Assembly: GCA_002086835.1 (NCBI GenBank)
Contig: MVIG01000032.1
Coordinates: 1-61,194, forward strand
Source: Mycolicibacterium porcinum
GTDB lineage: Bacteria; Actinomycetota; Actinomycetes; Mycobacteriales; Mycobacteriaceae
DNA length: 61,194 nt
Reading direction: 5' to 3'
In this document: positions 11,774 to 20,761 of the stretch, in pieces
Layout of the letters: every line of letters starts with the position of its first letter
Position numbering within the stretch: the first letter of the stretch is position 1
The notes under the pieces: model-generated
The model's input: the letters and a program-made list of their open reading frames with translations, nothing else
Database searches by the model: none
What the model was told of the DNA's origin: nothing
Program-made: the position numbers and the translations under genes

Positions 11774-13092
11774 CAGCGGTACTCGCTGAGTCGCGGCCAC
11801 AGGCCCAGCGCCACCGCCAGCGCCGCGGCCACACTGAGCAGCGCGGCACCCACGGTCGCGCCGGACAGCACCCGGCGGGCATTGGCGATGTCGTTGCGCA
11901 ACTGGCTGCGGCTCTGTTCGATGCCCTTGGACAACGCGCTGTCGAGCTTGTCGAAGGCCGACGTGGAATCGTCCTCACCGGTGCCCAGCGCCACCTGGGT
12001 CGCGGCCTGATAGTTGCCCACCGCGATGTAGGCGTTGATCCGGTCGTCGGCCGCGCGCCACTTGGTCAGTAGGTCTTCGGCACCGGTCAGGTCGCTCTTG
12101 TCGATGCCGGTGTCGCGGGCCAGGTACTGCGCGAGTTGTTGCTGCATGGCCTCGATGCGCTGGTAGTAGGACTGCTTGCGGAGGTTCTCGTCGCCGCGCC
12201 GGATCAGCGCCAGGGTCTCGTCGGCCCTGGCCTGCTGGGCGGTGATGGCCAGGTTGGTCACGGTCTTGAGGGATTCGGCGGCGGTGTCCTTGGCGCTGCG
12301 GCTGTCCGACGTCGAGATCACCAGTGCGGTGGTCACCCAGATCAGCATGATCAGCACGGCCATGCCGCCGGCCACGAATCCGATGTTGACCCGGCGCCGG
12401 GTGCGCCGCGCCAGCCAGCGGTTGGCGAACGCGCCGAACATCAGCGTGGCCAGCACCACCAGCATTACTGCGGCCGGGATCCGGGTGGAGGCCGTCGTCT
12501 CGGCGTCCACCCGCGCAGAGGTCTCCTCGTACAGGCGTTGTGCGTCGGGCAGGATCTGCGACTGCATCAGCGCCGAGGCCTCGGACAGGTAGGACGACCC
12601 GACGGGGTTGCCCGCCCTGTTGTTGGTGCGCGCGGTTTCCACCAGGCCTGTGTAGACGGCGAGCCGCGCGTTGATCCGGCCCAGCAGCTGAACCAGGGTC
12701 TCGTCGGTCAGCCCGCTCGATGCCCGGGTCACCGCGACCGAGGCATCGGTGATGGCCTGCTCGTACCGTTGCCGCACATCGCGGGGTTCGGCACCGGCGA
12801 TGAAGGCGGTGGCCGCGGCGGCGTCGGCCACCGACAGCGTGGTGTAGAGCTGGCCGGCCGCGAACGCCAGCGGCTCGGTGTGGTCGAGCACCGTGGTCAA
12901 CGCCTGCTGGCGGTCGTTGATCGTGGTGGAGGTCGCGAACGCACTGGCGAGCACGAGCGTCGACAACACCAGCCCGATGGTCAGGATGCGTCCGGGCGTG
13001 GTCCACAGAAACCACCAGCGAGGGTGGGCAGGAGTGGTCGGCGACCGGGACGCGAGCGGTTCGGTCGAGGGATGTGCCAACTCCACAGTCAC
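11773..13092 (-). CDS. glnX: Four-helix membrane signalling protein GlnX (Rv0412c homologue)
   Basis: A 439-residue membrane protein with hydrophobic segments at about 28-53, 206-226, 236-259 and 411-433. These leave two long helical extracytoplasmic segments (about 55-200 and 260-405) rich in Q, A and E, much like receptor sensor domains (for example LRNDIANARRVLSG before the last helix). In the proposed pathway it passes the ligand state of lipoprotein GlnH across the membrane to PknG; family knowledge supports this, the mechanism is not visible here. The GTG start at 13092 has GAGGT eight bases upstream. It is first gene of the operon. Confidence 0.88.
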
Positions 13093-13139
13093 CTGCGCAC
13101 GGACCTCATTTAGTTTCGGTGCAAACGGGGCGTGCCACC

Positions 13140-13145
13140 ACTATA
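13140..13145 (-). promoter_or_regulatory. Candidate -10 element of the glnX-glnH-pknG operon
   Basis: On the minus strand TATAGT lies 48-53 bp before the glnX GTG, preceded by an A/T-rich tract unusual for this DNA. It fits the mycobacterial TANNNT -10 pattern. No convincing -35 is seen. Confidence 0.4.
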
Positions 13146-13153
13146 AAAAAATT

Positions 13154-13172
13154 CTAAGAGCGCCGCGCTTAG
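13154..13172. promoter_or_regulatory. Near-perfect palindrome between divergent glnX and mutT3
   Basis: CTAAGAGCG-C-CGCGCTTAG pairs at eight of nine positions and lies just upstream of the candidate glnX -10. Position suggests a regulator site affecting the operon or mutT3, but no cognate regulator is encoded beside it. Confidence 0.3.
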
Positions 13173-13215
13173 GCTCGCGGAGAAAACGGGCCGCACCGAA
13201 ACTGCCGACGTTCCT

Positions 13216-13230
13216 TATCCTGTACGGGTG
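13216..13230 (+). promoter_or_regulatory. Leaderless promoter of mutT3
   Basis: TATCCT (13216-13221) matches TANNNT and ends six bases before GTG 13228, the geometry of a leaderless mycobacterial transcript whose first base is the start codon. No Shine-Dalgarno precedes the GTG, and no other start codon in frame lies closely upstream. Confidence 0.5.
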
Positions 13231-13734
13231 CGTGGCGACGGTGACGGCTGGGTGTTCTCCGACAACGGCGCCCGCTACTGGGGGCGCCACGGCGCGGCCG
13301 GCTTGCTGCTGCGGGCACCGTGGCCGGGCGGGTCGGCTGCAGTGCTGCTGCAACACCGCGCCCCGTGGAGTCATCAGGGCGGCACCTGGGCGTTGCCGGG
13401 CGGCGCGCGCGACAGTCACGAAACCGCCGAGCAGGCCGCGGTCCGGGAAGCCCACGAGGAAGCCGGGGTGACGGCCGAGCAGCTCACTGTGCGGACCACC
13501 GTGGTGACGGCCGAGGTGGCCGGGATCGGCGGCACGCACTGGTCCTACACGACGGTGATCGCCGACGTGCCCGCACCACTGGAGACCGTCCCCAACCGTG
13601 AGAGCTCCGAGTTGCGCTGGGTGGCCGAGGACGAGGTGGCCGAGTTGCCGTTGCATCCCGGGTTCGCGGCGAGCTGGGCACAGCTGCGCGCGGTGACGGC
13701 GACCCTGCCGCTGGAGCGCAACCGGCATCAATAA
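13228..13734 (+). CDS. mutT3: NUDIX hydrolase MutT3
   Basis: A 168-residue NUDIX enzyme; in mycobacteria MutT3 homologues hydrolyse damaged nucleotides such as 8-oxo-dGDP/dGTP. The Nudix box is complete: [23 protein letters not shown] fits G-x5-E-x7-REUxEExGU at about residues 52-74 with both metal-binding glutamates. The C-terminus is shorter than in the 217-residue M. tuberculosis protein but the catalytic fold is whole. The GTG start has a -10-like element just ahead and no ribosome site. The gene converges with thiE, whose stop overlaps its last bases. Confidence 0.9.
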   Translation: MRGDGDGWVFSDNGARYWGRHGAAGLLLRAPWPGGSAAVLLQHRAPWSHQGGTWALPGGARDSHETAEQAAVREAHEEAGVTAEQLTVRTTVVTAEVAGIGGTHWSYTTVIADVPAPLETVPNRESSELRWVAEDEVAELPLHPGFAASWAQLRAVTATLPLERNRHQ

Positions 13735-14399
13735 GCCGCAGTGACCGCGCGCTTCAGCTCTTCGGCGGCCGCCCGCGGATCCTCGGCGGCGGTGATCGCC
13801 CGGACCACCACGATGCGCCGGGCTCCGGCGGCGAGCACCTCGGGCAGCCGCTGCTGATCGATCCCTCCGATCGCGAACCACGGCTTGGCCGGATTCAGCG
13901 CGGCCGTCGAGCGGACCAGGTCCAGACCCGGGGCGGACCGGCCGGGTTTGGTGGGGGTGGGCCAGCACGGCCCGACGCAGAAATAGTCGACCGGCTCGTC
14001 GATGGCGGCCGCGGCCTGCCCGGCATCGTGGGTGGAGCGGCCGATCACCGGACGCCCGCCGATGATGCCGCGGGCGATGTCCAGCGGCAGATCGTCCTGG
14101 CCGAGGTGCAGGACGTCGGCCCCGGCGGCCAGGGCGATGTCGGCCCGGTCGTTGACCGCCAGCAACGCACCGTGACGCCGCGCGGCGTCGGCGAGGATCT
14201 CCAGCGCCTCCAGCTCCTGGCGCGCCTCCAGGGGGCCGAACTGCTTCTCCCCGGCCGAGCCCTTGTCCCGCAGCTGGATCAGATCCACCCCGCCGGCCAG
14301 CGCGGCGTCGGCGAATTCGGCCAGGTCACCGAGCTCGCGGCGGGCGTCCGTGCACAGGTAGAGGGCGGCGCGCTGTAAGCGCTCGACGGGTGATTCCAC
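13728..14399 (-). CDS. thiE: Thiamine-phosphate synthase
   Basis: A 223-residue TIM-barrel enzyme coupling HMP-pyrophosphate and carboxylated thiazole phosphate to thiamine phosphate. Visible motifs are [10 protein letters not shown] at the start, DLIQLRDKG (about 46), [25 protein letters not shown] (about 80-104), and [12 protein letters not shown] and [11 protein letters not shown] later in the barrel. GTG 14399 gives the length of M. tuberculosis ThiE (222). It is divergent from thiO-thiS-thiG and does not itself follow the riboswitch. The 3' end overlaps mutT3 by seven bases in convergent orientation. Confidence 0.95.
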   Translation of the reverse strand: MESPVERLQRAALYLCTDARRELGDLAEFADAALAGGVDLIQLRDKGSAGEKQFGPLEARQELEALEILADAARRHGALLAVNDRADIALAAGADVLHLGQDDLPLDIARGIIGGRPVIGRSTHDAGQAAAAIDEPVDYFCVGPCWPTPTKPGRSAPGLDLVRSTAALNPAKPWFAIGGIDQQRLPEVLAAGARRIVVVRAITAAEDPRAAAEELKRAVTAAY

Positions 14400-14439
14400 A
14401 CCGCGACGGTAGCCGGTACCGCCCGAGTACCCTGGACTG

Positions 14440-14536
14440 GCAATACGGGAGTCCCTGGGACGTGGGGCTGAGAGTTGGGCATCCGGACCGGCCCAGACCG
14501 TCACACCTGATCCGGGTCATGCCGGCGAAGGGAGCG
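14440..14536 (+). ncRNA. TPP riboswitch (THI element)
   Basis: The conserved blocks occur in order and at the right spacing: GGGAGTCC (about 14448), GGGCTGAGA (14465-14473), CACCTGATCCGGGTCATGCC (14503-14522) and GGCGAAGGGAG (14523-14533). These are the pyrimidine- and pyrophosphate-sensing bulges of the thi-box. The final GGGAG also serves as the thiO ribosome-binding site, seven bases before ATG 14540, so thiamine pyrophosphate binding probably blocks translation initiation of the thiO-thiS-thiG operon. The exact 5' edge is uncertain by several bases. Confidence 0.93.
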
Positions 14537-14539
14537 GGT

Positions 14540-15543
14540 ATGGCGCGAACACTTGCCGTCATCGGCGGCGGGGTCATCGGGCTGTCTGTCGCACGGCGGG
14601 CGGCGCTCGACGGCTGGACCGTGCGGCTGCACTGCGCGCCCGAGCGCGGCGCGTCATGGGTGGCAGGCGGCATGCTGGCCCCGCACAGCGAAGGCTGGCC
14701 GGGCGAGGAACAGATGCTGCAGATCGGCCTGGAATCCCTGAAGCTGTGGCACTCGGGGTTTCTCGACGGACTGGCGCCGGAGGTGGTCACCGCCCGCGAG
14801 TCGCTCGTTGTCGCCGTCGACCGCGCCGATGTGGCCGACCTGCGCACCGTCGCCGAATGGTTGTCCGCCCAGGGCCAGCCGGTCGAGCTGACCACCGCCG
14901 CCCGTGACGTGGAACCGCTACTGGCCCAAGGAATCCGGCATGGGTTCCGGGCCACCACCGAACTCGCCGTGGACAACCGTGCCGTGGTCGACGGGCTGGC
15001 CTCGCACTGTGAACAGCTGGCCGTGCGGTGGGCCGGGCCGGTGGCGGATCTGGCCGATATCGACGACGCTGCCGCCGTCGTCGTCGCCAACGGGATCGAC
15101 GCCCCGAAGCTCGTGTCCGGCCTGCCGGTGCGTCCGGTCAAGGGTGAGGTGCTGCGACTGCGCTGGCGTAAGGGCTGTATGCCGGTGCCGCAGCGGGTGA
15201 TCCGGGCCCGCGTACACGGCCGGCCGGTGTACCTGGTGCCGCGCGCCGACGGCGTCGTGGTGGGCGCCACCCAGTACGAGCACGGTCGCGACACCGCGCC
15301 GGTGGTCAGCGGGGTACGTGACCTGCTGGAGGACGCCTGCGCGGTGATGCCCGCACTCGGTGAGTACGAGCTCGCCGAGACCGCGGCCGGGCTGCGTCCC
15401 ATGACGCCCGACGGACTGCCGATCGTCGAGCGGGTCGACGAACGCACGCTGGTTGCAGTCGGGCACGGCCGGAACGGATTTCTGTTGGCGCCGTGGACCG
15501 CTGAGCGGATCGCGGCTGAACTCGAGGTGAGCGTGGGAGCGAA

Positions 15544-15547
<4 letters not shown>
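14540..15547 (+). CDS. thiO: Glycine oxidase ThiO
   Basis: A 335-residue FAD enzyme oxidising glycine to the imine that ThiG uses to build the thiamine thiazole. The Rossmann motif VIGGGVIGLSVARRA is at residues 6-20, followed by GASWVAGGMLAPHSE (about 40). The DAAO-type C-terminal segment ETAAGLRPMTPDGLPI with the conserved arginine and GHGRNGFLLAPW are intact. ATG 14540 was chosen because the riboswitch's final GGGAG is its ribosome site. The stop overlaps the thiS ATG (ATGA). Confidence 0.95.
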
Positions 15548-16495
<948 letters not shown>

Positions 16496-16523
16496 TTTCG
16501 CGCCGAGGCTGTGGCGAGCGTGC

Positions 16524-16579
16524 CGAGTCTGCGCTGAGATCGTGAAAATGACCAAAATTACGATCTGGGCGCAGGCTCG
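16524..16579. repeat. Intergenic inverted repeat after thiG
   Basis: Arms 16524-16543 and 16560-16579 pair at 17 of 20 positions around an A-rich 16-nt loop. The flank at about 16514-16523 contains GCGAGCGTGC, a variant of the word found in the palindromes near 165 and 8400. It may terminate the thi operon, yet lies only 18 bp before the next gene and lacks a T-run. Confidence 0.5.
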
Positions 16580-16597
16580 ATGCGGGGGAGCGGTGTT

Positions 16598-17368
16598 ATG
16601 AATCGCTATGTCGCGCTGGGCAGTTCGATGGCTGCCGGGCCGGGTATCAAACCTTCCGCTGAGGGCGCGCCGTGGCAGGCGGGTCGCTCGGCCCGCAACT
16701 ACCCGCACCTGGTGGCCGCCTGCCTCGGGCTCGACCTGGTGGACGTGACGTACTCCGGGGCCACCACCGCGCACGTGCTGCACGACCGCCAGAACGGTGC
16801 GCCACCGCAGATCGACGCGCTCGACGGCTCGGAAGCGCTGGTGACGGTCACGATCGGCGGCAACGACGCCGGCTATGTGCCCCAGTTGATGGCGGCGGCG
16901 CTGCCGCGCTTCACCCGGTGCGTGCCGCTGCTTGGGCCGTTCTTGCGCGGCCTGCTCGACCCCGATGCGCGGGAGGCGGCGCTGGCAGAGGTGGCGGACT
17001 CACTGGTGGCGGTGGGGCGGGAGATCCGGCGGCGTGCGCCCCGGGCGCAGGTGTTGTTCGTGGACTACCTGACGCTGTTGCCGCCGTCGGGCGTCGCGGC
17101 CACCGGGCTGTCGGAGGCCGACGCTGAGCTCGGACGGCACGTCGCGAGTGAGCTGGAACGGCTCACAGGAGAAGCGGCCGCTCGAACTCAGTGCGGCTGG
17201 GTGCGCGCAGCGCAGGCCAGCCTGACGCATCACGCCTGGTCGGACGAGCCATGGACGACGCGGCCGGGTGTGCCCTGGCCGGGCCGGCCCGCGCCGCTGC
17301 ACCCCAACGCCGCAGGCATGCGGGCGGTCGCCGATCTGGTGGTGGCGCAGGCGGGCCCGAGCACCTGA
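16598..17368 (+). CDS. SGNH-fold hydrolase (GDSL-like lipase/esterase)
   Basis: A 256-residue hydrolase with the four SGNH blocks: ALGSSMAAG carrying the nucleophile serine (about residue 8), the oxyanion glycine in TYSGATT, IGGNDAG with the asparagine (about 85), and PLHPNAAGMRAVADL with the catalytic histidine near the C-terminus. The nucleophile context is GSS rather than GDS. No signal peptide is evident, so it is likely cytosolic. ATG 16598 has a strong GGGGGAG eight bases upstream. Substrate unknown; it is not part of the thi pathway. Confidence 0.85.
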   Translation: MNRYVALGSSMAAGPGIKPSAEGAPWQAGRSARNYPHLVAACLGLDLVDVTYSGATTAHVLHDRQNGAPPQIDALDGSEALVTVTIGGNDAGYVPQLMAAALPRFTRCVPLLGPFLRGLLDPDAREAALAEVADSLVAVGREIRRRAPRAQVLFVDYLTLLPPSGVAATGLSEADAELGRHVASELERLTGEAAARTQCGWVRAAQASLTHHAWSDEPWTTRPGVPWPGRPAPLHPNAAGMRAVADLVVAQAGPST

Positions 17369-17411
17369 ATTCGTGCCATCGGGGCTGATGACAGCGTGTA
17401 AGAATCTGCTC

Positions 17412-17711
17412 ATGGCCCTCGAGTTGAACGGTGACGAGCTTCGGAAGAAGTCCGCCCAACTGTCGAAATTCGCACAGGAACGCGCGCAGCACGAGCGCCG
17501 GGTGGCCGAGATCGCCGGTGAGCTCGCCGGGACCTGGACGGGAACGTCGGGGTCAGCTGTCCAGTCCGCCCTCTCGAACTACCTCACCCAGGCGTCGGAC
17601 GTGCGTCGGGAAGAGGTCGAGATGTCGCACCTTCTCGATCAAGCGATCGCGGCGTACGAGGGGACCGACGGCAACGCGGCCGGCTCGCTGGCCCAGTCGA
17701 TGAAAATCTGA
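17412..17711 (+). CDS. WXG100-family (ESAT-6-like) protein, first of pair
   Basis: A 99-residue protein, probably a helix-turn-helix hairpin secreted by a type VII system. The turn motif WTG lies near residue 39 (GTWTGTSGSA), flanked by heptad-rich helices, and the C-terminal helix bears YEGTD, fitting the YxxxD/E export signal. No signal peptide. It is followed 15 bp later by a second WXG100 gene, the usual arrangement of a heterodimer. No ESX core gene (EccA-E, MycP) lies in the window, so which secretion system exports it is unknown. Confidence 0.85.
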   Translation: MALELNGDELRKKSAQLSKFAQERAQHERRVAEIAGELAGTWTGTSGSAVQSALSNYLTQASDVRREEVEMSHLLDQAIAAYEGTDGNAAGSLAQSMKI

Positions 17712-17726
17712 GTCGGAGGGTTCCGG

Positions 17727-18017
17727 ATGAGCAGCGATATCACCGTCCAGTTCGAGCGGACGCGCCAGCTGGCCGCCGAGCTGGATGCCGAGGCCGCCAA
17801 GGTAAAGCAGATCCTGGAAGAGGAGACCGCGCTGATGGCCGACATCGGCGGTATGTGGTCCGGCACGGCCTCGGATCAGTTCAATCAGCAGTACAGCGAG
17901 TGGAACAAGGAAGCCGACGAAGAGGCAGCCGCGTTGGACAAGCTGTGCGCCGCGGTCCACGCGGGCATCGACACGCTCCACAGCACCGAGACCGATGTGA
18001 CGGGAATGTTCAGTTGA
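17727..18017 (+). CDS. WXG100-family protein, second of pair
   Basis: A 96-residue partner of the preceding gene, with WSG at about residue 44 (GGMWSGTASDQF) between two amphipathic helices. It is acidic, with a run of EEE and ADEEAAALDK in the heptads. I see no YxxxD/E motif at its end, so the pair may share the export signal of the first protein, as EsxA/EsxB-type dimers do. A ribosome site GGAGGG precedes the ATG. The downstream ABC exporter genes start 36-48 bp later on the same strand. Confidence 0.85.
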   Translation: MSSDITVQFERTRQLAAELDAEAAKVKQILEEETALMADIGGMWSGTASDQFNQQYSEWNKEADEEAAALDKLCAAVHAGIDTLHSTETDVTGMFS

Positions 18018-18064
18018 ACTGAACCTGAGCAGTCAGAACAACACCGCCTGCAATGATGGCGGTG

Positions 18065-18976
18065 ATGATCGAACTGACCGGGCTGACAAAACTGTATGGA
18101 TCGCACCGAGCTGTCGACGATCTGACGTTCACGGTCGAACCGGGCGTCGTGACCGGATTCCTCGGGCCCAACGGCGCGGGCAAGACCACCACGATGCGGC
18201 TGATCCTCGGTCTGGACCATCCCACCACCGGAACCGCGACCATCGACGGCAAGCGATACCGGGAACTGCACGATCCGCTACGCGCCGTCGGCGCCCTGCT
18301 CGACGCGCGACAGGCGCATCCGAACCGCTCGGCTCGCAACCATCTGCGCTGGATCGCGGCGGCCAACCGGATCCCGTTGGTCCGGGTGGACGAGGTGCTT
18401 GAGATGGTCGGGCTGACGTCGGTGGCCGAGCGCAGCGCCGGAACGCTGTCCCTCGGGATGAGCCAGCGGCTGGGGATCGCCGCCGCGCTGCTGGGCGATC
18501 CGCCGGTGCTGCTGTTCGACGAACCGGTGAACGGTCTGGACCCCGAAGGCATCCATTGGGTGCGCACCCTCATGCGCAGCCTGGCTGCCGAGGGACGCAC
18601 GGTGTTCGTGTCCAGTCACCTGCTCGCCGAGATGGCCAACACCGCAGACCGTTTGGTGGTGATCGGGCAGGGCAAGCTGATCACCTCGACCACGGTGAGC
18701 GAGTTCGTCAGCGGCACCTCCGCCGACACCGTGCGGGTGCGCAGTCCGCAACTGGAGACGCTGCGCGAGGTTCTCACCGATGCCGGTTTCGAGGTGGAGG
18801 CCGCAGCCGACGGTGACGCGGTGGCGGTACACGGCGCCGCCATCGAGGTGATCGGCGACCTGGCCGCACGCAACGCCATCACCCTGCATGAGCTGAGCCA
18901 GCGACAGGCTTCGCTGGAGGAGGCATATCTGAAACTCACCGACGACGCGGTCGACTACCGGGCGGCCCAGAAATGA
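18065..18976 (+). CDS. ABC-2 exporter, ATP-binding protein
   Basis: About 303 residues. Walker A GPNGAGKTTT (about 36-45), the ABC signature as LSLGMSQRLG (about 134), Walker B VLLFDEPVNGLDP (about 155) and the switch histidine SSHLLAEM are all present. The C-terminal 80 residues resemble the regulatory extension of DrrA/CcmA-type exporters. Several ATGs (18053, 18056, 18065) are possible; I prefer 18065, giving the usual start MIELTGLTKLYG. The stop overlaps the permease ATG. Substrate unknown; its position after the WXG100 pair may or may not be functional. Confidence 0.87.
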   Translation: MIELTGLTKLYGSHRAVDDLTFTVEPGVVTGFLGPNGAGKTTTMRLILGLDHPTTGTATIDGKRYRELHDPLRAVGALLDARQAHPNRSARNHLRWIAAANRIPLVRVDEVLEMVGLTSVAERSAGTLSLGMSQRLGIAAALLGDPPVLLFDEPVNGLDPEGIHWVRTLMRSLAAEGRTVFVSSHLLAEMANTADRLVVIGQGKLITSTTVSEFVSGTSADTVRVRSPQLETLREVLTDAGFEVEAAADGDAVAVHGAAIEVIGDLAARNAITLHELSQRQASLEEAYLKLTDDAVDYRAAQK

Positions 18977-19731
18977 GCGCACTGGCCGCGCTCGACGCCG
19001 AGCGCATCAAACTGTCGACGACCCGTTCCTCGCTGTGGTCGGTGGTGGGAGTGGCTGTGCTCAGCCTGGGCGTGGCCGCGCTGCAGGGCATGGCCGCGGA
19101 TCACTACAGCGGGCTGCCCCCGGCCAAGGCCGCGCTCGGCGTCGCGGTGTTCGGCGTTCCGGTGCTGATGGTGCTGTCCTCGATGACGATGACCGGCGAA
19201 TACCGCACCGGGCTGATCCGCACGACCCTGCTGGCCACGCCGAATCGCACACAGGTGCTGACCGCGAAAGCGGTGGTGTGCGCGGCCTTCTCCTCGGTGT
19301 GTGCGGTGGTCATGGTGCTGGCCTCGGTGCTGGTGGCCCGGATGGTGGCCGACCCGGTGGTCGGGACCCAGCTGTCGATGGCCAACCCGGCGACCTGGCG
19401 GGTGGCCGGCGGGTTCGCGTTGTACGCGGCGCTGGCCGCGGTGCTCGGGGTGGCCGTCGGTGCGCTGGTGCGCTTCGCGGCCGGTGCGGTCGCAGTCCTG
19501 CTGCTGTGGCCGCTGGTGGCCGAGCCCCTGCTGGGGAACATGCCCAACTCGGGCCCGCGGACCGGGCCCTGGTTGCCGTTCGCCAACATGTTCACGTTCC
19601 TGCACGTGGACTGGCTGTTCCCGACGTATGTCATGCCGTGGGGCGAGCTGGGCTCACTCGTCTATTTCCTGGTGTGGGTCGCAGTGGCCTTCGTGGCCGC
19701 CGCGGTGGTGCTGAACAGGCGTGACGCCTGA
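18973..19731 (+). CDS. ABC-2 exporter, membrane permease
   Basis: A 252-residue permease with six hydrophobic segments (about 20-42, 55-78, 103-128, 145-165, 172-192, 222-245), typical of ABC-2 subunits. It begins with the amphipathic cytoplasmic stretch LDAERIKLSTTRSSLWSV, usual in bacterial ABC-2 permeases that dimerise with a cognate ATPase. It overlaps the ATP-binding gene by four bases. It converges with the SPFH gene, seven bases separating the two stops inside a hairpin. Confidence 0.87.
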   Translation: MSALAALDAERIKLSTTRSSLWSVVGVAVLSLGVAALQGMAADHYSGLPPAKAALGVAVFGVPVLMVLSSMTMTGEYRTGLIRTTLLATPNRTQVLTAKAVVCAAFSSVCAVVMVLASVLVARMVADPVVGTQLSMANPATWRVAGGFALYAALAAVLGVAVGALVRFAAGAVAVLLLWPLVAEPLLGNMPNSGPRTGPWLPFANMFTFLHVDWLFPTYVMPWGELGSLVYFLVWVAVAFVAAAVVLNRRDA

Positions 19732-19756
19732 CCCGGATCACTCCGGGTCAGACGCC
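19723..19756. terminator. Hairpin between convergent ABC permease and SPFH genes
   Basis: Arms 19723-19736 and 19743-19756 pair at 12 of 14 positions around a 6-nt loop (core TGACCCGG/CCGGGTCA). It spans both stop codons, so it is well placed as a bidirectional terminator. It lacks the T-tract of a classical intrinsic terminator, as is common in mycobacteria. Confidence 0.55.
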
Positions 19757-20427
19757 ACATCCATCGGCGAACCCAAACCGAGCACGACCTTCGACCCGTA
19801 CGGCACCCGCTGGACCAGCTGCAGCTGAGCCAGCGCCGGGTGGGCGTCGAGCAGCTTGCCTGCGTTGGCGAGCGCACGCAGCGCGGCGGTCTCGGCGCGG
19901 GCGGCCTCCAGCTTCGCTGCGCCGGTGGCCTTCGCCGTCGCCAGCTGCAGTGCCGCGGTGCGGATCTCGGCCGGGACGATCACGTCCTTGACGAAGGCCC
20001 CGATCACCTCCACGCCGGTGCGGGCACCGGCGGTGCGCGCCGCGGTGGCGATCGCGTCGGCATCAATGCGGTTGCCGCGCTGCATCACCTCGTCGGCGGT
20101 CACCGCGGCAGCGAGGTCGCGCAGGGCGATCTGCGCGGCCAGGTACACCGACGCCATCGGATCGGCTGCCGCCTCCACGTAGGCCACGGCATCGCTCACC
20201 TTGAACTGCAGCGCGACGGAGATGCGCAGTGTCACCGCATCAGAGGTCAGCACCTCCTGCGGTGCCAGCGTCAGCACCTGCTCGCGCATCTCGACACGCA
20301 CCACCGAGGCCGCCACATCAATGCGGTGGCGACCCGGGGGCAGGACACGACCCAGCGTGCCGTCCCGATACTCCAGTGCGCACTGGCCTGCGGAAACAGT
20401 GATTCGGTTGAATGTGAAGATACCCAT
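19738..20427 (-). CDS. SPFH/band-7 domain protein (stomatin-like)
   Basis: A 229-residue SPFH protein. The domain runs from about residue 15 (ALEYRDGTLGRVLPPGRHRI) through VLTSDAVTLRISVALQFKVSDAVAYV and ALRDLAAAVTADEV, then an alanine-rich coiled-coil helix (QLATAKATGAAKLEAARAE). Unlike slipins it has no N-terminal membrane helix. ATG 20427 has AGGAGG ten bases upstream. SPFH proteins form membrane-associated oligomers; a specific role cannot be assigned from the neighbours. Confidence 0.8.
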   Translation of the reverse strand: MGIFTFNRITVSAGQCALEYRDGTLGRVLPPGRHRIDVAASVVRVEMREQVLTLAPQEVLTSDAVTLRISVALQFKVSDAVAYVEAAADPMASVYLAAQIALRDLAAAVTADEVMQRGNRIDADAIATAARTAGARTGVEVIGAFVKDVIVPAEIRTAALQLATAKATGAAKLEAARAETAALRALANAGKLLDAHPALAQLQLVQRVPYGSKVVLGLGSPMDVASDPE

Positions 20428-20761
20428 GTCGTGTCCTCCTTCCGGTGTATGTGTCTGTGCGGCAAAGGGGTACCGCCGCCGGGCACAGTCGATGGCGGGG
20501 CGCACACCCCCGTACCGGCGGATGTGGGCCGCAAGGCCGCAGACTGCGCGATTCCGGCGACGGTATCGGGGTTGCAGGAGAGGATTCGAACCTCAGGTCC
20601 CATACCTGTGCCATGGCGCCGCCGGCAACACACAGAAACGTTGCGGTACTCCGCTCGGCCTGCTTCCCTGTCGGCGCCGGGAACACCATGCCACCACAGC
20701 AAATCGCCAGGCAACCGATTTAACGGCCGGGCAGCTCGGCCGAGCAGCTACCGTGGGTGCA
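20428..20761. other. 334-bp intergenic region between divergent SPFH and lpqL genes
   Basis: It must hold the promoters of both divergent genes, though I find no convincing -10/-35 pair. Its one notable content is a tRNA-3'-end-like stretch (20572-20628, described separately). Frames open across it on both strands, but none has a plausible start or family match. Confidence 0.5.
20572..20628 (-). other. tRNA-like fragment
   Basis: Read on the minus strand, the segment has a T-arm (GAGG-TTCGAAT-CCTC) and terminal arms TTGCCGG/CCTGCAA that pair at six of seven positions. It also has a 5-bp stem with a 7-nt loop where the anticodon arm would be. It is only 57 nt, has no D-arm, and the loop lacks the invariant U33. 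It is probably a tRNA remnant or chance likeness, not a working tRNA. Confidence 0.25.

Noticed and set aside
20572-20628. A functional tRNA gene
   Set aside because: Only 57 nt, no D-arm, no U33 in the putative anticodon loop and one mismatch in the terminal arm. Kept only as a tRNA-like fragment.
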